Shown here piece by piece: positions 26,983 to 35,560 of a stretch of DNA of 64,000 nucleotides; position 1 is the stretch's first letter, and each line of letters opens with the position of its first letter. The notes under the pieces are model-generated. The model saw only the letters and a list, made by a program, of their open reading frames with translations, ran no database searches and had not been told where the DNA came from. The position numbers were made by a program, and so were the translations under genes. The DNA comes from F-183 sp964627455 (GTDB taxonomy: Bacteria > Acidobacteriota > Terriglobia > Bryobacterales > Bryobacteraceae), in the NCBI GenBank assembly GCA_964627455.1, contig CAZVKC010000001.1, forward strand, positions 62,001-126,000. The letters run 5' to 3'.

Positions 26983-28581
26983 CTAATGCCGGAACACGCC
27001 CCACTCCATCGTGCCGCGGACCTCGCGGTTATAACAGGCCGATAACGCAATCGCCAGAACCTTGCGTGTATCGCGTGGATCGATGATCCCGTCGTCCCAC
27101 AATCGCGCCGTCGCGAAGTAGCAATCCGACTCCCGCACGATCTGCGACTCCAGCGCCTGTTTCTCGGCCTCCAACTGCGTCTCGTCTACCGCTACGCCCG
27201 CGCGCGCCGCAGCCGCTCGCTTGATCAGATCCATCACGCCCGACAACTGCTTCTCGCCCATCACGGCGATGCGGTGATTCGGCCACGTAAACAGAAATCG
27301 CGGACCATACGCCCGCCCGCACATCGCATAATTGCCCGCGCCATAGGATCCGCCGATCATGACCGTCAACGCAGGCACGGTCGAGTTCGACACCGCATTG
27401 ATCAGCTTCGCGCCGGCCCGTATGATCCCTTGCTCCTCATACCTCCGGCCCACCATGAACCCGGTGATGTTCTGCAAAAACAAGAGAGGAATGTTCTGCT
27501 GATTCGCCAGTTGGATGAACTGCGCGCCCTTCTCCGCCGACTCCGACATCAGAACGCCGTTGTTCGCCAGCACCGCCACCCGATACCCGTGCAGCCGCGC
27601 AAACGCCGTCACCAGCGTCGGACCATACCCGGGCTTGAACTCCAGAAAGCGCGAACCATCCACAATCCGCGCAATCACCTCTCGGACCTCGAACGGCACA
27701 CGCAGATCCATCGACGCGATCCCCAGCAAATCGTCCGCATCCAATGCCGGATCCTCGAAAGCCCCAACACTGGCCCCTGGCGGGGACTCCCAATACCCCA
27801 CAATCTCCCGCGCAATCCGGATCGCGTCCACTTCGTCTTCGGCAAGAAAGTCCGACAGCCCGCTCACGTGCGAATGCATCTCCGCGCCGCCCAGCGACTC
27901 TTCGTCCACCACCTCGCCGGTCGCCATCTTCACCAGCGGTGGACCCGCCAGGAACACCTGCGCCCGCCGCTTCACCATGATCACGTAATCCGACATTCCA
28001 GGCAGGTACGCGCCGCCCGCCGTCGACGAGCCGAACACAATCGATATGGTCGGGATCCGCTGCTTCGACCGCTGCGTGATGTCGCGAAAGCCGCGCCCGC
28101 CCGGCACGAAGATCCTGCTTTGCGCCGGAAGGTCCGCGCCCGCGGACTCCACACACAGAATCACCGGCAAGCGATTCTCGAGTGCGATATCCGCCAGCCG
28201 CGAATTCTTCCACAAACCCGCCTCGGATGTCGCGCCGCCCTTGAGAGTTGCCTCGTTGGCGATGATCAGACACTGCCGCCCGCAAACCAGACCGATGCCG
28301 CCGATTACACCCGCGCCCGCGGACTCGCCCTTCATCCCGATGCCCGCCAGCGGCGCGATCTCGAGAAAGTACGAACCCTCGTCCAACAGCAGTTCCACGC
28401 GCTCGCGAGGCAGCAACTTGCCGCGCTCACGATGCCTCTGGACGTACTTGTCCCCGCCGCCAAGAGTCGACGAGCGCAAAGACTCGCGCAACTGCCCGAC
28501 CGCAGCGGACATCAGGGCGTAATTGGTCTGAAACGAAGGGGACTGTCGATCAACCTGAGAAGCGAAGGGACTCTGAGACAT
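26983..28581 (-). CDS. Acyl-CoA carboxylase carboxyltransferase (beta) subunit
   Basis: 532 residues of the biotin-dependent carboxyltransferase family, closest in style to 3-methylcrotonyl-CoA carboxylase beta subunits. Crotonase-like domains 1 (about 20-280) and 2 (about 290-520) are visible, with RGKLLPRERVELLLD, the oxyanion-hole segments GGRGFRDITQRS/FGSSTAGGAYLPGMSD and FLQNITGFMVGRRYE, and MIGGSYGAGNYAMCGRAY. The partner biotin carboxylase/BCCP alpha subunit is not encoded next to it, so it must be supplied from elsewhere. Leucine/isovalerate or acyclic terpene degradation would use such an enzyme, and AtuA-like genes lie 3 kb away. Confidence 0.9.
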   Translation of the reverse strand: MSQSPFASQVDRQSPSFQTNYALMSAAVGQLRESLRSSTLGGGDKYVQRHRERGKLLPRERVELLLDEGSYFLEIAPLAGIGMKGESAGAGVIGGIGLVCGRQCLIIANEATLKGGATSEAGLWKNSRLADIALENRLPVILCVESAGADLPAQSRIFVPGGRGFRDITQRSKQRIPTISIVFGSSTAGGAYLPGMSDYVIMVKRRAQVFLAGPPLVKMATGEVVDEESLGGAEMHSHVSGLSDFLAEDEVDAIRIAREIVGYWESPPGASVGAFEDPALDADDLLGIASMDLRVPFEVREVIARIVDGSRFLEFKPGYGPTLVTAFARLHGYRVAVLANNGVLMSESAEKGAQFIQLANQQNIPLLFLQNITGFMVGRRYEEQGIIRAGAKLINAVSNSTVPALTVMIGGSYGAGNYAMCGRAYGPRFLFTWPNHRIAVMGEKQLSGVMDLIKRAAAARAGVAVDETQLEAEKQALESQIVRESDCYFATARLWDDGIIDPRDTRKVLAIALSACYNREVRGTMEWGVFRH

Positions 28582-28634
28582 GTGTCTTCGAACCGGTTTC
28601 GAAGTGTATCAGAAAGTGCGGGGAAGAGGAGAAA

Positions 28635-28660
28635 GGACCCGGCAATTGATTGCCGGGCCC
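28635..28660 (-). terminator. Intrinsic terminator-like hairpin
   Basis: Two 12-base arms (28635-28646 and 28649-28660) pair fully in the minus-strand transcript, including one G-U pair, with a 2-base centre; the RNA then runs into a U/C-rich stretch. It lies 10 bases past the stop of the cold-shock-domain gene, so it probably ends that transcript. Confidence 0.7.
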
Positions 28661-28669
28661 TGAGGTTGC

Positions 28670-29551
28670 TTAGGATGCCATCACGCTGTTCGGAACGTGC
28701 CGCCGGATGAGCTGGGCAATGTTGTTCTTCTTGCCCGGCACCCGGCCGCCGTCCACGAACTGAACGGGGATGGGTTCGTCGAACCACTCGTTCTGGCTGG
28801 CCAGCGACTCCACTTCCATTCGCAACATGAGGTCTGAGAAGTTGCTCTTGTGGATGAAGTACTCCGTGCCATCCTGTCCGACGATGAGGCCGATACTGCG
28901 TTCGATGTTGTACCGCGTGATCCGCCCGACCGCTTCCGGTTTGGGCGTTCCCGTTGGCACTGCAGGAACCGGAGCCAGCGGCATTGCCTGTCCCGGTGTT
29001 TGCATCACCGCGACTGGAGCCATCGGGACTGCCGCCTGTGGTTGAGGCGCAGCCGCCATGCCGGCGCCGAAGGGCCGCACGAACGGGGGTGTCTGGCTTC
29101 CCACGGTGGTGGGTCGCAGCAAAGGCCCCGGAAGCGCTACTGCGTGGGCGAGATCGTAGAAGTGGTATTTCAGATCGGCGCCCACTCGGAGACCCATCAC
29201 CCCGTCATCTGAGTGCTGACGGTTATGAAGGAACTCCACCAGCGCAGTCAATACAATGAATGCGCCGCCCTTCTCCAGGTTCACTCCCGGCTCCATCTCG
29301 AGGTAAACGTTTCGATTGGTCACCGGATTCTCACGAACAATTTTCAAAAATGTTGCTTGCTTCGTTCTGTCATCAATCCTCGTCGTCACCTGCACTCCCA
29401 GGTGAAATAACCATGGGATCTGAGGAAAGCCGGAAACGACGAAGTCCAATTTGTGCTCATGGTCGAATCGGGGTCCCTCAATGAGGGTGCACCCGTATCT
29501 TTCCAGGAGCGTTCGCAAGCGATCTTCCGCATTCAGCCCTGGACTGAACAT
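28670..29551 (-). CDS. Protein with unknown N-terminal domain, Pro/Ala linker and C-terminal cold-shock-like domain
   Basis: 293 residues; the ATG at 29551 has a strong AAAGGAG seven bases upstream, so longer upstream starts are rejected. Residues 8-140 form an alpha/beta domain of unknown family (RLRTLLERYGCTLIEG, KLDFVVSGF, LGVQVTTR, FIVLTALVEFLHNR). Residues 141-205 are a low-complexity linker rich in Pro, Ala, Met and Val. Residues 207-285 match the cold-shock fold: GRITRYNIERSIGLIVGQDG, EYFIHKSNFSD, VQFVDGG and NNIAQLI, although the first aromatic RNP motif is weakly kept. Likely nucleic-acid binding; the N-terminal domain might be nuclease-like, but no active site is established. Single gene with its own terminator. 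Confidence 0.75.
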   Translation of the reverse strand: MFSPGLNAEDRLRTLLERYGCTLIEGPRFDHEHKLDFVVSGFPQIPWLFHLGVQVTTRIDDRTKQATFLKIVRENPVTNRNVYLEMEPGVNLEKGGAFIVLTALVEFLHNRQHSDDGVMGLRVGADLKYHFYDLAHAVALPGPLLRPTTVGSQTPPFVRPFGAGMAAAPQPQAAVPMAPVAVMQTPGQAMPLAPVPAVPTGTPKPEAVGRITRYNIERSIGLIVGQDGTEYFIHKSNFSDLMLRMEVESLASQNEWFDEPIPVQFVDGGRVPGKKNNIAQLIRRHVPNSVMAS

Positions 29552-29800
29552 AGGAATCTCCTTTCTTGGACTGCTTCGCGTCGAACACGTCCGCCACAAC
29601 GGGCTCCGTTTTCGGATGTCACCGCAACAGGGACATATCCGCGCGATCCGCTCTTCGGTTGTCAAAGATCTGGCGCCAGTGCCGAGTCAAAGGCCCAAGT
29701 CTAGCTAATAGAGGCTATCGGAAAGTTACAGCTCTGTCAACAGACCTCTATACCTATAGTTAACAGCCACTGAGGGAATTTTCAACAGCTCCGGCCCCCG

Positions 29801-29829
29801 TGGTCATCCACCGGGGATTCACATATAAT
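29801..29829 (+). promoter_or_regulatory. Sigma-70-type promoter for the acyl-CoA synthetase operon
   Basis: -10 hexamer TATAAT (29824-29829) is a perfect match; TGGTCA at 29801-29806 is a 4/6 match to the -35 with 17-bp spacing. Transcription would start about 6 bases before the ATG at 29842, giving a nearly leaderless mRNA. The rest of the 290-bp intergenic region (29552-29800) shows no gene; it should also hold the divergent promoter of the cold-shock-domain gene (TTGACA at 29735-29740 on the minus strand is a candidate -35). Confidence 0.55.
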
Positions 29830-29841
29830 CGACAAACCTCT

Positions 29842-31386
29842 ATGCCGGACCTAGGCTATAACCTGATTCATCGCGCCAACCTCGGCGATATGCTCCGCCG
29901 GACCGCCGCCCGGTATCCCGCCAAAATCGCCATGCGCGGCAACTTCGGTGACATCACCTACCGGGATCTGGAACAGCGCGCCAACCGCTTTGCCCGGTTC
30001 CTGCAGCAGGCCGGCATCGGCCGCGGCGACGCCGTCGCATACCTGGGGCTGAACAGTCTGGACTACATCGCTGCCTTTTACGGCTGCCCGCTCATTGGTG
30101 CGCCGCTGGTCCCCATCAACCTGATGTTGAGCACCGAGGACATCGACTATCTGCTCGACCGCGTCCACGCCAAGGCGCTCATCCTCGACCCGGCGCTCGA
30201 AAGCAAGATCGACTGGACCGGTGTGGCGTCGCGCCTCCCCCACGTCTGGCGACTCGACGCCAAAACGCAGGCGGAGATGGCCGCGCTCGACGGATCCGCG
30301 GTCGAGGCGTACGTCGAGAGCGAGGACGCCGCCACCATCATCTTCACCAGCGGGACCACGGCCCGTCCCAAAGGTGTCGTCAATACGCACTTGAATTGGC
30401 TTGCCGCAATGCTGTCCGCCTTCGCCGACAGTTCCTACAACAAGAGCTGGTCGTCGACCCTCGCCCTCCCCATGTTCCACATCGCCGGCCTCTGGGGACT
30501 CGCGGCCACCGTCTGCGCCGGCATGACCGGCATCGTGCTGCCTCTGCCGCGTCCCGATATCATCCTCGACGCGATCCGCAAATACCGGCCGTCGCTGCTC
30601 GGTCTGCCCGCGACGGTGTATGTTGGGCTGCTGCATCATCCCGAGATCCACAACGTCGACCTCACCTGCATCCAGCGCTTCGGCGTCTTTCAATATCTGC
30701 CGACGAATCTGTTTCAACAGTGGCGCGAGATGACGCCCCACGCCGAATGGGCGAACTATTGGGGGCAAAGCGAGATGTGCCCGCTCGGATCCTCGACGCC
30801 GCCAGAGGATCTGGGACGCAAACTCGTCGCGCCGGATCCCATCGGGATCCCGCACACGCCGCTCGAAGTCCGCGTAGTCGATGACAATATGAATGAACTC
30901 GGTCCCAACCAGATCGGTGAGTTTGTCTGCCGTGGACCTTCCATCATGCCCGGCTATTTCGAGGATCCCGCGGCCAATGAAGCGACCTTCCGCGGCGGCT
31001 GGCATCACACCGGCGACATGGGCTACAAGGACGACGAGGGCTTCCTCTATTTCTCCGATCGCAAGAAAGATATGATCAAGTCGGGGGGAGAGAATGTCTC
31101 GAGCCAGGAAGTGGAAGAGGCAATCGCGAAGCACCCCGCCGTGCAGGAGGTCGCCGTGATCGGCGTGCACGATCCGTATTGGATCGAGAAGGTCGTGGCT
31201 GTGGTGGTGGTGCGCGAAGGTTCCGAAGTCACCGAAGAGGAGATCTTCCAACACGGCCGCGCCGCGCTCGCCACCTTCAAAGCGCCCAAGGAAGTTCGCA
31301 TTGTCGAACGGCTTCCCAAGAATCCGACCGGCAAGATCCTCAAGCGAGAGCTGAGAAAGGCGATCGAAGAACAGCAACCGTCATGA
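29842..31386 (+). CDS. AMP-forming acyl-CoA synthetase / acid-CoA ligase
   Basis: 514 residues of the ANL superfamily; activates a carboxylic acid to its CoA thioester through an acyl-adenylate. Motifs in order: P-loop TIIFTSGTTARPKG, the ALPMFHIAG strand, YWGQSE (A5), HHTGDMGYKDDEGFLYFSDR (A7) and KDMIKSGGENVSS (A8), and the catalytic Lys in PKNPTGKILKREL near the C-terminus. The ATG at 29842 is preferred over a GTG at 29800 because a TATAAT lies between them. Its TGA overlaps the AtuA start (ATGA). As first gene of the operon it probably activates the acid that the other enzymes degrade. Confidence 0.93.
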   Translation: MPDLGYNLIHRANLGDMLRRTAARYPAKIAMRGNFGDITYRDLEQRANRFARFLQQAGIGRGDAVAYLGLNSLDYIAAFYGCPLIGAPLVPINLMLSTEDIDYLLDRVHAKALILDPALESKIDWTGVASRLPHVWRLDAKTQAEMAALDGSAVEAYVESEDAATIIFTSGTTARPKGVVNTHLNWLAAMLSAFADSSYNKSWSSTLALPMFHIAGLWGLAATVCAGMTGIVLPLPRPDIILDAIRKYRPSLLGLPATVYVGLLHHPEIHNVDLTCIQRFGVFQYLPTNLFQQWREMTPHAEWANYWGQSEMCPLGSSTPPEDLGRKLVAPDPIGIPHTPLEVRVVDDNMNELGPNQIGEFVCRGPSIMPGYFEDPAANEATFRGGWHHTGDMGYKDDEGFLYFSDRKKDMIKSGGENVSSQEVEEAIAKHPAVQEVAVIGVHDPYWIEKVVAVVVVREGSEVTEEEIFQHGRAALATFKAPKEVRIVERLPKNPTGKILKRELRKAIEEQQPS

Positions 31387-32744
31387 TCCGCATCGCAAAT
31401 GGACAAGGCTTTTGGGGCGATTCGCTGGAAGCCCCGTTGCAGCAGTTGCAGGGTGGTCCGCTCGACTACCTGACCCTCGACTATCTGGCGGAGATCACGA
31501 TGTCGATCCTGCAGAAGCAGCGGGCGCGCGATCCACGCCGCGGCTATGCGCATGACTTCGTCGAGATGATCGCGCGCGCCCTGCCCGATCTCCGGCGCAC
31601 GGGCGTTAAGGTCGTCGCCAATGCGGGCGGCGTGAATCCCGAAGGCTGCAGGGAAGCGATCCTCGATGTGGCGCGCAAACAGCAGGCCACGGGATTGAAA
31701 GTCGGCGTCGTGGCGGGCGACGACATCTCCGGCAAACTCGACGAGCTACTCGAGCAGGGCCATGAACTGCGCAACATGGAAACCGGCGAGCCTCTGTCGG
31801 CGATTCGCTCGCGGGTCCAAAGCGCGAACGTTTACTTCGGGTCCCAACCGATCGTCAACGCGCTGGGCATGGGAGCGCAGATCATCGTCACCGGACGCTG
31901 CACTGACACCAGTCTTTCGCTCGCGCCGATGATCCACGAATTCAACTGGGGCTGGGAGGACTGGAACCGCCTGGCTGCTGGCACCATCGCCGCGCACACC
32001 GTCGAATGCGGCGCGCAGTGCACCGGCGGCAACTGCCAGGTGGACTGGCAAACGATCCCCGATTTCGCAGGCATCGGCTATCCGATCATCGAAGCCGAAC
32101 CCGGCGGCAGCTTCGTCATCACCAAGCACGAAGGCACGGGCGGGCGCGTCAGTGTTGCCGGCGTCAAGGAACAACTCGTGTACGAGATGGGCAATCCGCG
32201 CGAGTACATCACCCCCGATTGCATCGCGGACTTCACCACGATTCATCTCGAACAGGCCGGCGAGAATCGCGTGCGTTTCAGCGGGATTCAGGGCCGCCCG
32301 GCGACGCCCTTCTACAAGGTCTCCATCAGCTATACGAACGGCTTCAAGGCGCAAGGCAACCTGCTGTATTCGTGGCCCAACGCGCTCGATAAAGCCAGGG
32401 CTGCGGATCGCGTACTGCGCGAACGGCTCGATCGTCTGGGCCTGCGCTTCGACAAGGTCCACAGCGAATACGTGGGTGCGGGCGCGTGTCATGGCGGGAA
32501 ACTCGCGGGTCCTGCAAATGAGAATCTCGCAGAAGTCGTGCTGCGCGTCGGCGTGCGCGGACAGGATAAGGCCGCGGTCGAGCGCTTCACCAAGGAACTC
32601 GCGCCGCTCGCGTTGAACGGCCCCCCGACCGTCACGGGACTCGGCTCCGGCCGCCCCAAAGTCGAAGAAATCGTCGCCTACTGGCCCGCGCTGATCCTCA
32701 AGAGCGCCGTCACGCCGGTCGTCACCATGCAGCAGTTGGACTAA
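31383..32744 (+). CDS. AtuA-like protein (acyclic terpene utilisation, DUF1446)
   Basis: 453 residues. The DUF1446/AtuA signature is clear: IANGQGFWGDSLEAP at the start, LDYLTLDYLAEITMSIL, VVANAGGVNPEGC, IVTGRCTDTSLSLAPMI, ECGAQCTGGN and YVGAGACHGG. In Pseudomonas the atu cluster degrades citronellol and geraniol, where AtuA is needed but its reaction is unsettled. Start overlaps the synthetase by 4 bp. The gene order synthetase-AtuA-small AtuA-like protein-hydratase is a catabolic operon; the true substrate here is unknown and need not be a terpene. Confidence 0.88.
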   Translation: MIRIANGQGFWGDSLEAPLQQLQGGPLDYLTLDYLAEITMSILQKQRARDPRRGYAHDFVEMIARALPDLRRTGVKVVANAGGVNPEGCREAILDVARKQQATGLKVGVVAGDDISGKLDELLEQGHELRNMETGEPLSAIRSRVQSANVYFGSQPIVNALGMGAQIIVTGRCTDTSLSLAPMIHEFNWGWEDWNRLAAGTIAAHTVECGAQCTGGNCQVDWQTIPDFAGIGYPIIEAEPGGSFVITKHEGTGGRVSVAGVKEQLVYEMGNPREYITPDCIADFTTIHLEQAGENRVRFSGIQGRPATPFYKVSISYTNGFKAQGNLLYSWPNALDKARAADRVLRERLDRLGLRFDKVHSEYVGAGACHGGKLAGPANENLAEVVLRVGVRGQDKAAVERFTKELAPLALNGPPTVTGLGSGRPKVEEIVAYWPALILKSAVTPVVTMQQLD

Positions 32745-32751
32745 AGAACCT

Positions 32752-33081
32752 ATGGCACGAGTACAGTTGTTGCGCATCGCGCATGCGAGATCCGGGGACA
32801 AGGGCGACACCGCTAACGTCGGCCTCATCGCGAAGGAATCGAAGTTCTACAGCGTGCTGGTGCGCGAAGTCACGGCGGAGCGCGTCAAGGAACATTTCGC
32901 GGAACTCTGCGAAGGCCCGGTGGACCGCTACGAGATCCCGAATCTCGAAGCACTCAATTTCCTCTTGCACGAAAGCCTCGACGGCGGCGGCACGATGTCG
33001 CTCCGCGCGGATCCGCAAGGCAAGACCTACTCTGCTGCTTTGCTGCGCATGGAAATCGAGGTGCCCGATGAACTCCTTTGA
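32752..33081 (+). CDS. AtuA-associated ferredoxin-fold-like small protein
   Basis: 109 residues, no signal. In many relatives this segment is fused to the C-terminus of AtuA; here it is a separate gene 7 bp downstream. Recognisable opening is LLRIAHARSGDKGDTANVGL, followed by YSVLVREVTAERV, VDRYEIPNLEALNFLLHE and SLDGGG. Role probably a partner or subunit of AtuA. Its 3' end overlaps the hydratase start by 14 bp. Confidence 0.82.
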   Translation: MARVQLLRIAHARSGDKGDTANVGLIAKESKFYSVLVREVTAERVKEHFAELCEGPVDRYEIPNLEALNFLLHESLDGGGTMSLRADPQGKTYSAALLRMEIEVPDELL

Positions 33082-33847
33082 GCGCATCCTGTTCGATCTG
33101 CCGCCGGAAAACGGTATCGCGCGCATCACGCTCAACCGTCCCGAAAAACGCAACGCGATCGACGGTCTTCTCATTGCAGAGCTGAAGCAGGCGTTCGAAG
33201 CAGCCCGCGACGCGCGTGTCGTGGTTCTCACCGGCGCAGGCAAGGACTTCTGTTCCGGCGCGGACCTCAGCGGACTGCAGAAGGTTCGCGAGAATGGCGT
33301 GATCGAGAACATGGACGACGCCCGTCAAATGGCCGATCTGTTTCGCGCCATGCGCCGGCATCCGCGGCCGATCGTCGCCGTTGTGAAAGGGCGTGCTCTC
33401 GCCGGAGGCTGCGGACTCGCGACCGCTTGCGACATCATCCTCGCCGCCGAATCCGCGGAATTCGGCTATCCGGAAGTGAATATCGGCTTCGTGCCGGCGA
33501 TGGTCGTGGCGATCCTGCGGCGCGCGGTGTCTGAAAAGCGCGCATTCGAGTTGATCGCCATGGGTGAGGTTTTCGGAGCGTTTGCCGCACGCGAAGCAGG
33601 ACTCGTCAATCACGTTTTTCCCGACGAGATGGTGGACGAAGAAGTGGAAGCATACGTCGCCCGGCTCGCGAATAAATCAAGGTCAGCTCTGCAGCTATGT
33701 AAGAGTTTGCTGTATCACATTGATGGTGTATCGTTCGACACTGCCCTCGAGGCGGGTGTGCAGATGAACGGCATTGCGCGGTTGACGCCGGATTGTCGCG
33801 AAGGCATCGATCGTTTCCTTTCGAAGCCTCGTGCAAACGGCGATTAG
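33068..33847 (+). CDS. Enoyl-CoA hydratase/isomerase family protein (AtuA operon)
   Basis: 259-residue crotonase. Start ATG at 33068 lies inside the preceding gene, a 14-bp overlap. Signatures: ITLNRPEKRNAID, GAGKDFCSGADLSG (oxyanion hole), VKGRALAGGCGLATACD, and FGYPEVNIGFVPAMV, in which the conserved catalytic Glu of PE is kept. Probably hydrates an unsaturated acyl-CoA made in this operon, possibly methylglutaconyl-type if the pathway is terpene or leucine-like. Last gene of the operon. Confidence 0.9.
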   Translation: MNSFERILFDLPPENGIARITLNRPEKRNAIDGLLIAELKQAFEAARDARVVVLTGAGKDFCSGADLSGLQKVRENGVIENMDDARQMADLFRAMRRHPRPIVAVVKGRALAGGCGLATACDIILAAESAEFGYPEVNIGFVPAMVVAILRRAVSEKRAFELIAMGEVFGAFAAREAGLVNHVFPDEMVDEEVEAYVARLANKSRSALQLCKSLLYHIDGVSFDTALEAGVQMNGIARLTPDCREGIDRFLSKPRANGD

Positions 33848-33877
33848 ATTCGATATTCTAGACGGTGCAGAGCAGAA

Positions 33878-33945
33878 GGTCAGCCGGTGGTCTTGGGATT
33901 GCGATGTCTCCCCTGCTCGACGGCTCCTGGGATCGCCGGCTGACC
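33878..33945. other. 10-bp inverted repeat enclosing a 48-base loop after the AtuA operon
   Basis: GGTCAGCCGG (33878-33887) pairs with CCGGCTGACC (33936-33945). The loop holds two similar TGGGAT segments. It lies 30 bp after the hydratase stop and 23 bp before the end of the convergent gene. Possible terminator or structured RNA; no U-tract follows closely. No gene lies in 33848-33968. Confidence 0.45.
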
Positions 33946-33968
33946 CGCTCGCTTTGTCCCGCCCGGAT

Positions 33969-34532
33969 TCACTTCTGAACGCTGAAATCCCACACCTGTA
34001 GACTGTACTTGCCCTCGACCGCTGGTGAATACTCAATCACCGCATATTCGCCGGGCTCGAGCGGCTTGGCGGGCCAGATCTTGAACAGCAGTTCGCCGAC
34101 CTGCCTTCGGAACGTTTCGATTTCCTGCAGTTCTTCGGCGATTTCCTTGACGACGGGGAGAATTTGGATCCGCTCGACGATGCGCGTCTTCGTTTTATTT
34201 TTGCCGACGCCCGGCCACAGCTTGACGATCGCCAGCCGTTCTTCGCGCGCGAGGCGGAAATAGAATTCCGGGCGCTCTTCTTTGATCACACGNNNNNNNN
34301 NNNNNNNNNNNNNNNNNNNNNNNNNNNNNNNNNNNNNNNNNNNNNNNNNNNNNNNNNNNNNNNNNNNNNNNNNNNNNNNNNNNNNNNNNNNNCCCATCAC
34401 CTGGTACTCGCGCACGAGGTGATACTCGCCGTCCTTCATATACAGGCGTATGGTGGCGGGAGGCGGCGGCGCTGCCGCGAAGATCTTCGCGGCGCCCGCG
34501 GCAAGCACCAGGAGTTCACGGCGGTTCAGCAT
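33969..34532 (-). CDS. Exported protein of unknown function, interrupted by a true assembly gap
   Basis: The N-terminus MLNRRELLVLAAGAAKIFAA is a signal with a Tat-like RR pair and Ala-rich h-region. After about 47 residues the sequence runs into 100 Ns (34293-34392); flanks are not duplicated, so the missing length is unknown, though the frame happens to continue. The C-terminal part (FYFRLAREERLAIVKLWPG to VWDFSVQK) is beta-rich and ends as an accessory or anti-sigma-like exported protein would, with EPGEYAVIEYSP. No family recognised. Confidence 0.65.
   Translation of the reverse strand: MLNRRELLVLAAGAAKIFAAAPPPPATIRLYMKDGEYHLVREYQVMXXXXXXXXXXXXXXXXXXXXXXXXXXXXXXXXXXRVIKEERPEFYFRLAREERLAIVKLWPGVGKNKTKTRIVERIQILPVVKEIAEELQEIETFRRQVGELLFKIWPAKPLEPGEYAVIEYSPAVEGKYSLQVWDFSVQK
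34293..34392. other. Assembly gap, 100 N, flanks not duplicated
   Basis: A true gap of unknown length inside the exported-protein gene. The flanking sequences share no overlap, in contrast with the four gaps bounded by 55-bp copies. Confidence 0.9.
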
Positions 34533-34562
34533 GGTTCATCTCTATGATGCCACCATGGAATT

Positions 34563-35534
34563 ATGCGTTTCCGTCCATTAGGAAAAACTGGAATCGAAGT
34601 CAGCGAGATCGGCTATGGCGCCTGGGGAATTGGCCAGAAACAGTGGCTGGGAGGTTCCGACGACGAGTCGCTGCAGGCGCTGGCCCGCGCCTTTGAACTC
34701 GGGCTGAACTTCATCGATACCGCGCTGGCCTACGGCGACGGTCACTCGGAACAACTCGTCGGCCAGGTGATCCGCAACGCGCCGCACCGTGTGTATGTCG
34801 CGACCAAGATCCCGCCGAAGAATCGCATCTGGCCCGCGGATCCCGCGTCGTCGATCAGCGACGTCTTTCCGTACGACTACTCGATTGCCTGCACGGAAGA
34901 GAGCCTGCGGAACCTCAAGGTTGAAACCATCGACCTGCAGCAGTTCCATGTCTGGAACCCGGCCTGGCTGGAGCGCGACGAATGGAAGCGTGCGATCGAG
35001 GACCTCAAGAAGTCCGGCAAGGTGCGGCATATGGGCATCTCGATCAACGACCATCAGCCGGACACGGCGCTCGAGATCATCAGGACCGGGCTCATCGACA
35101 CCGTGCAGGTGATCTACAACGTGTTCGATCAATCGCCCGGCAACAACCTGCTGCCGCTGTGCCAGGAGAAGGGAATCGGCGTACTGGCGCGTGTGCCGCT
35201 CGACGAAGGCGCGCTCACCGGCACGATCACCGTTGACACGAAGTTCGAAGAGACGGAGTTCCGCAACTGGTATTTCCGCGGCGACCGCAAGCAGCAGGTG
35301 GTGGAGCACGTCAGCGCCCTGCAGCGGGATCTCGCAGGCGTCGACAACCGTCCGCTGGCGCAGGTCGCGCTGGGCTTCTGCCTATCGCATCCTGCGGTGA
35401 GCACGGTGATCCCCGGCATGCGGCGGAGGTCCACGGTGGAATCCAGTTGCGCCGTGTCGGATCACGGTCCGCTGAGTGCGGCGACGCTTGCCGTTCTCAA
35501 GCGCCACGCCTGGGCAAAGAACTTCTACCAGTAG
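34563..35534 (+). CDS. Aldo/keto reductase
   Basis: 323-residue AKR. The family opening MRFRPLGKTGIEVSEIGYGAWGIG is evident, then FIDTALAYGDGHSEQLVG, with the catalytic Asp and Tyr, the catalytic Lys in YVATKIPP, and the His region replaced by FHVWNP (QQFHVWNP), so substrate specificity may differ from classical AKRs. Late motifs VLARVPLDEGALTG and CLSHPAVSTVIPGMRR bind NADP(H). Probably reduces a sugar-derived or other carbonyl. Transcribed away from the exported-protein gene with 30 bp between starts, and convergent with the glutaminase-type gene (26 bp). Confidence 0.92.
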   Translation: MRFRPLGKTGIEVSEIGYGAWGIGQKQWLGGSDDESLQALARAFELGLNFIDTALAYGDGHSEQLVGQVIRNAPHRVYVATKIPPKNRIWPADPASSISDVFPYDYSIACTEESLRNLKVETIDLQQFHVWNPAWLERDEWKRAIEDLKKSGKVRHMGISINDHQPDTALEIIRTGLIDTVQVIYNVFDQSPGNNLLPLCQEKGIGVLARVPLDEGALTGTITVDTKFEETEFRNWYFRGDRKQQVVEHVSALQRDLAGVDNRPLAQVALGFCLSHPAVSTVIPGMRRRSTVESSCAVSDHGPLSAATLAVLKRHAWAKNFYQ

Positions 35535-35560
35535 GCGGGAGATTAGAGGGGCGTGCAGGG

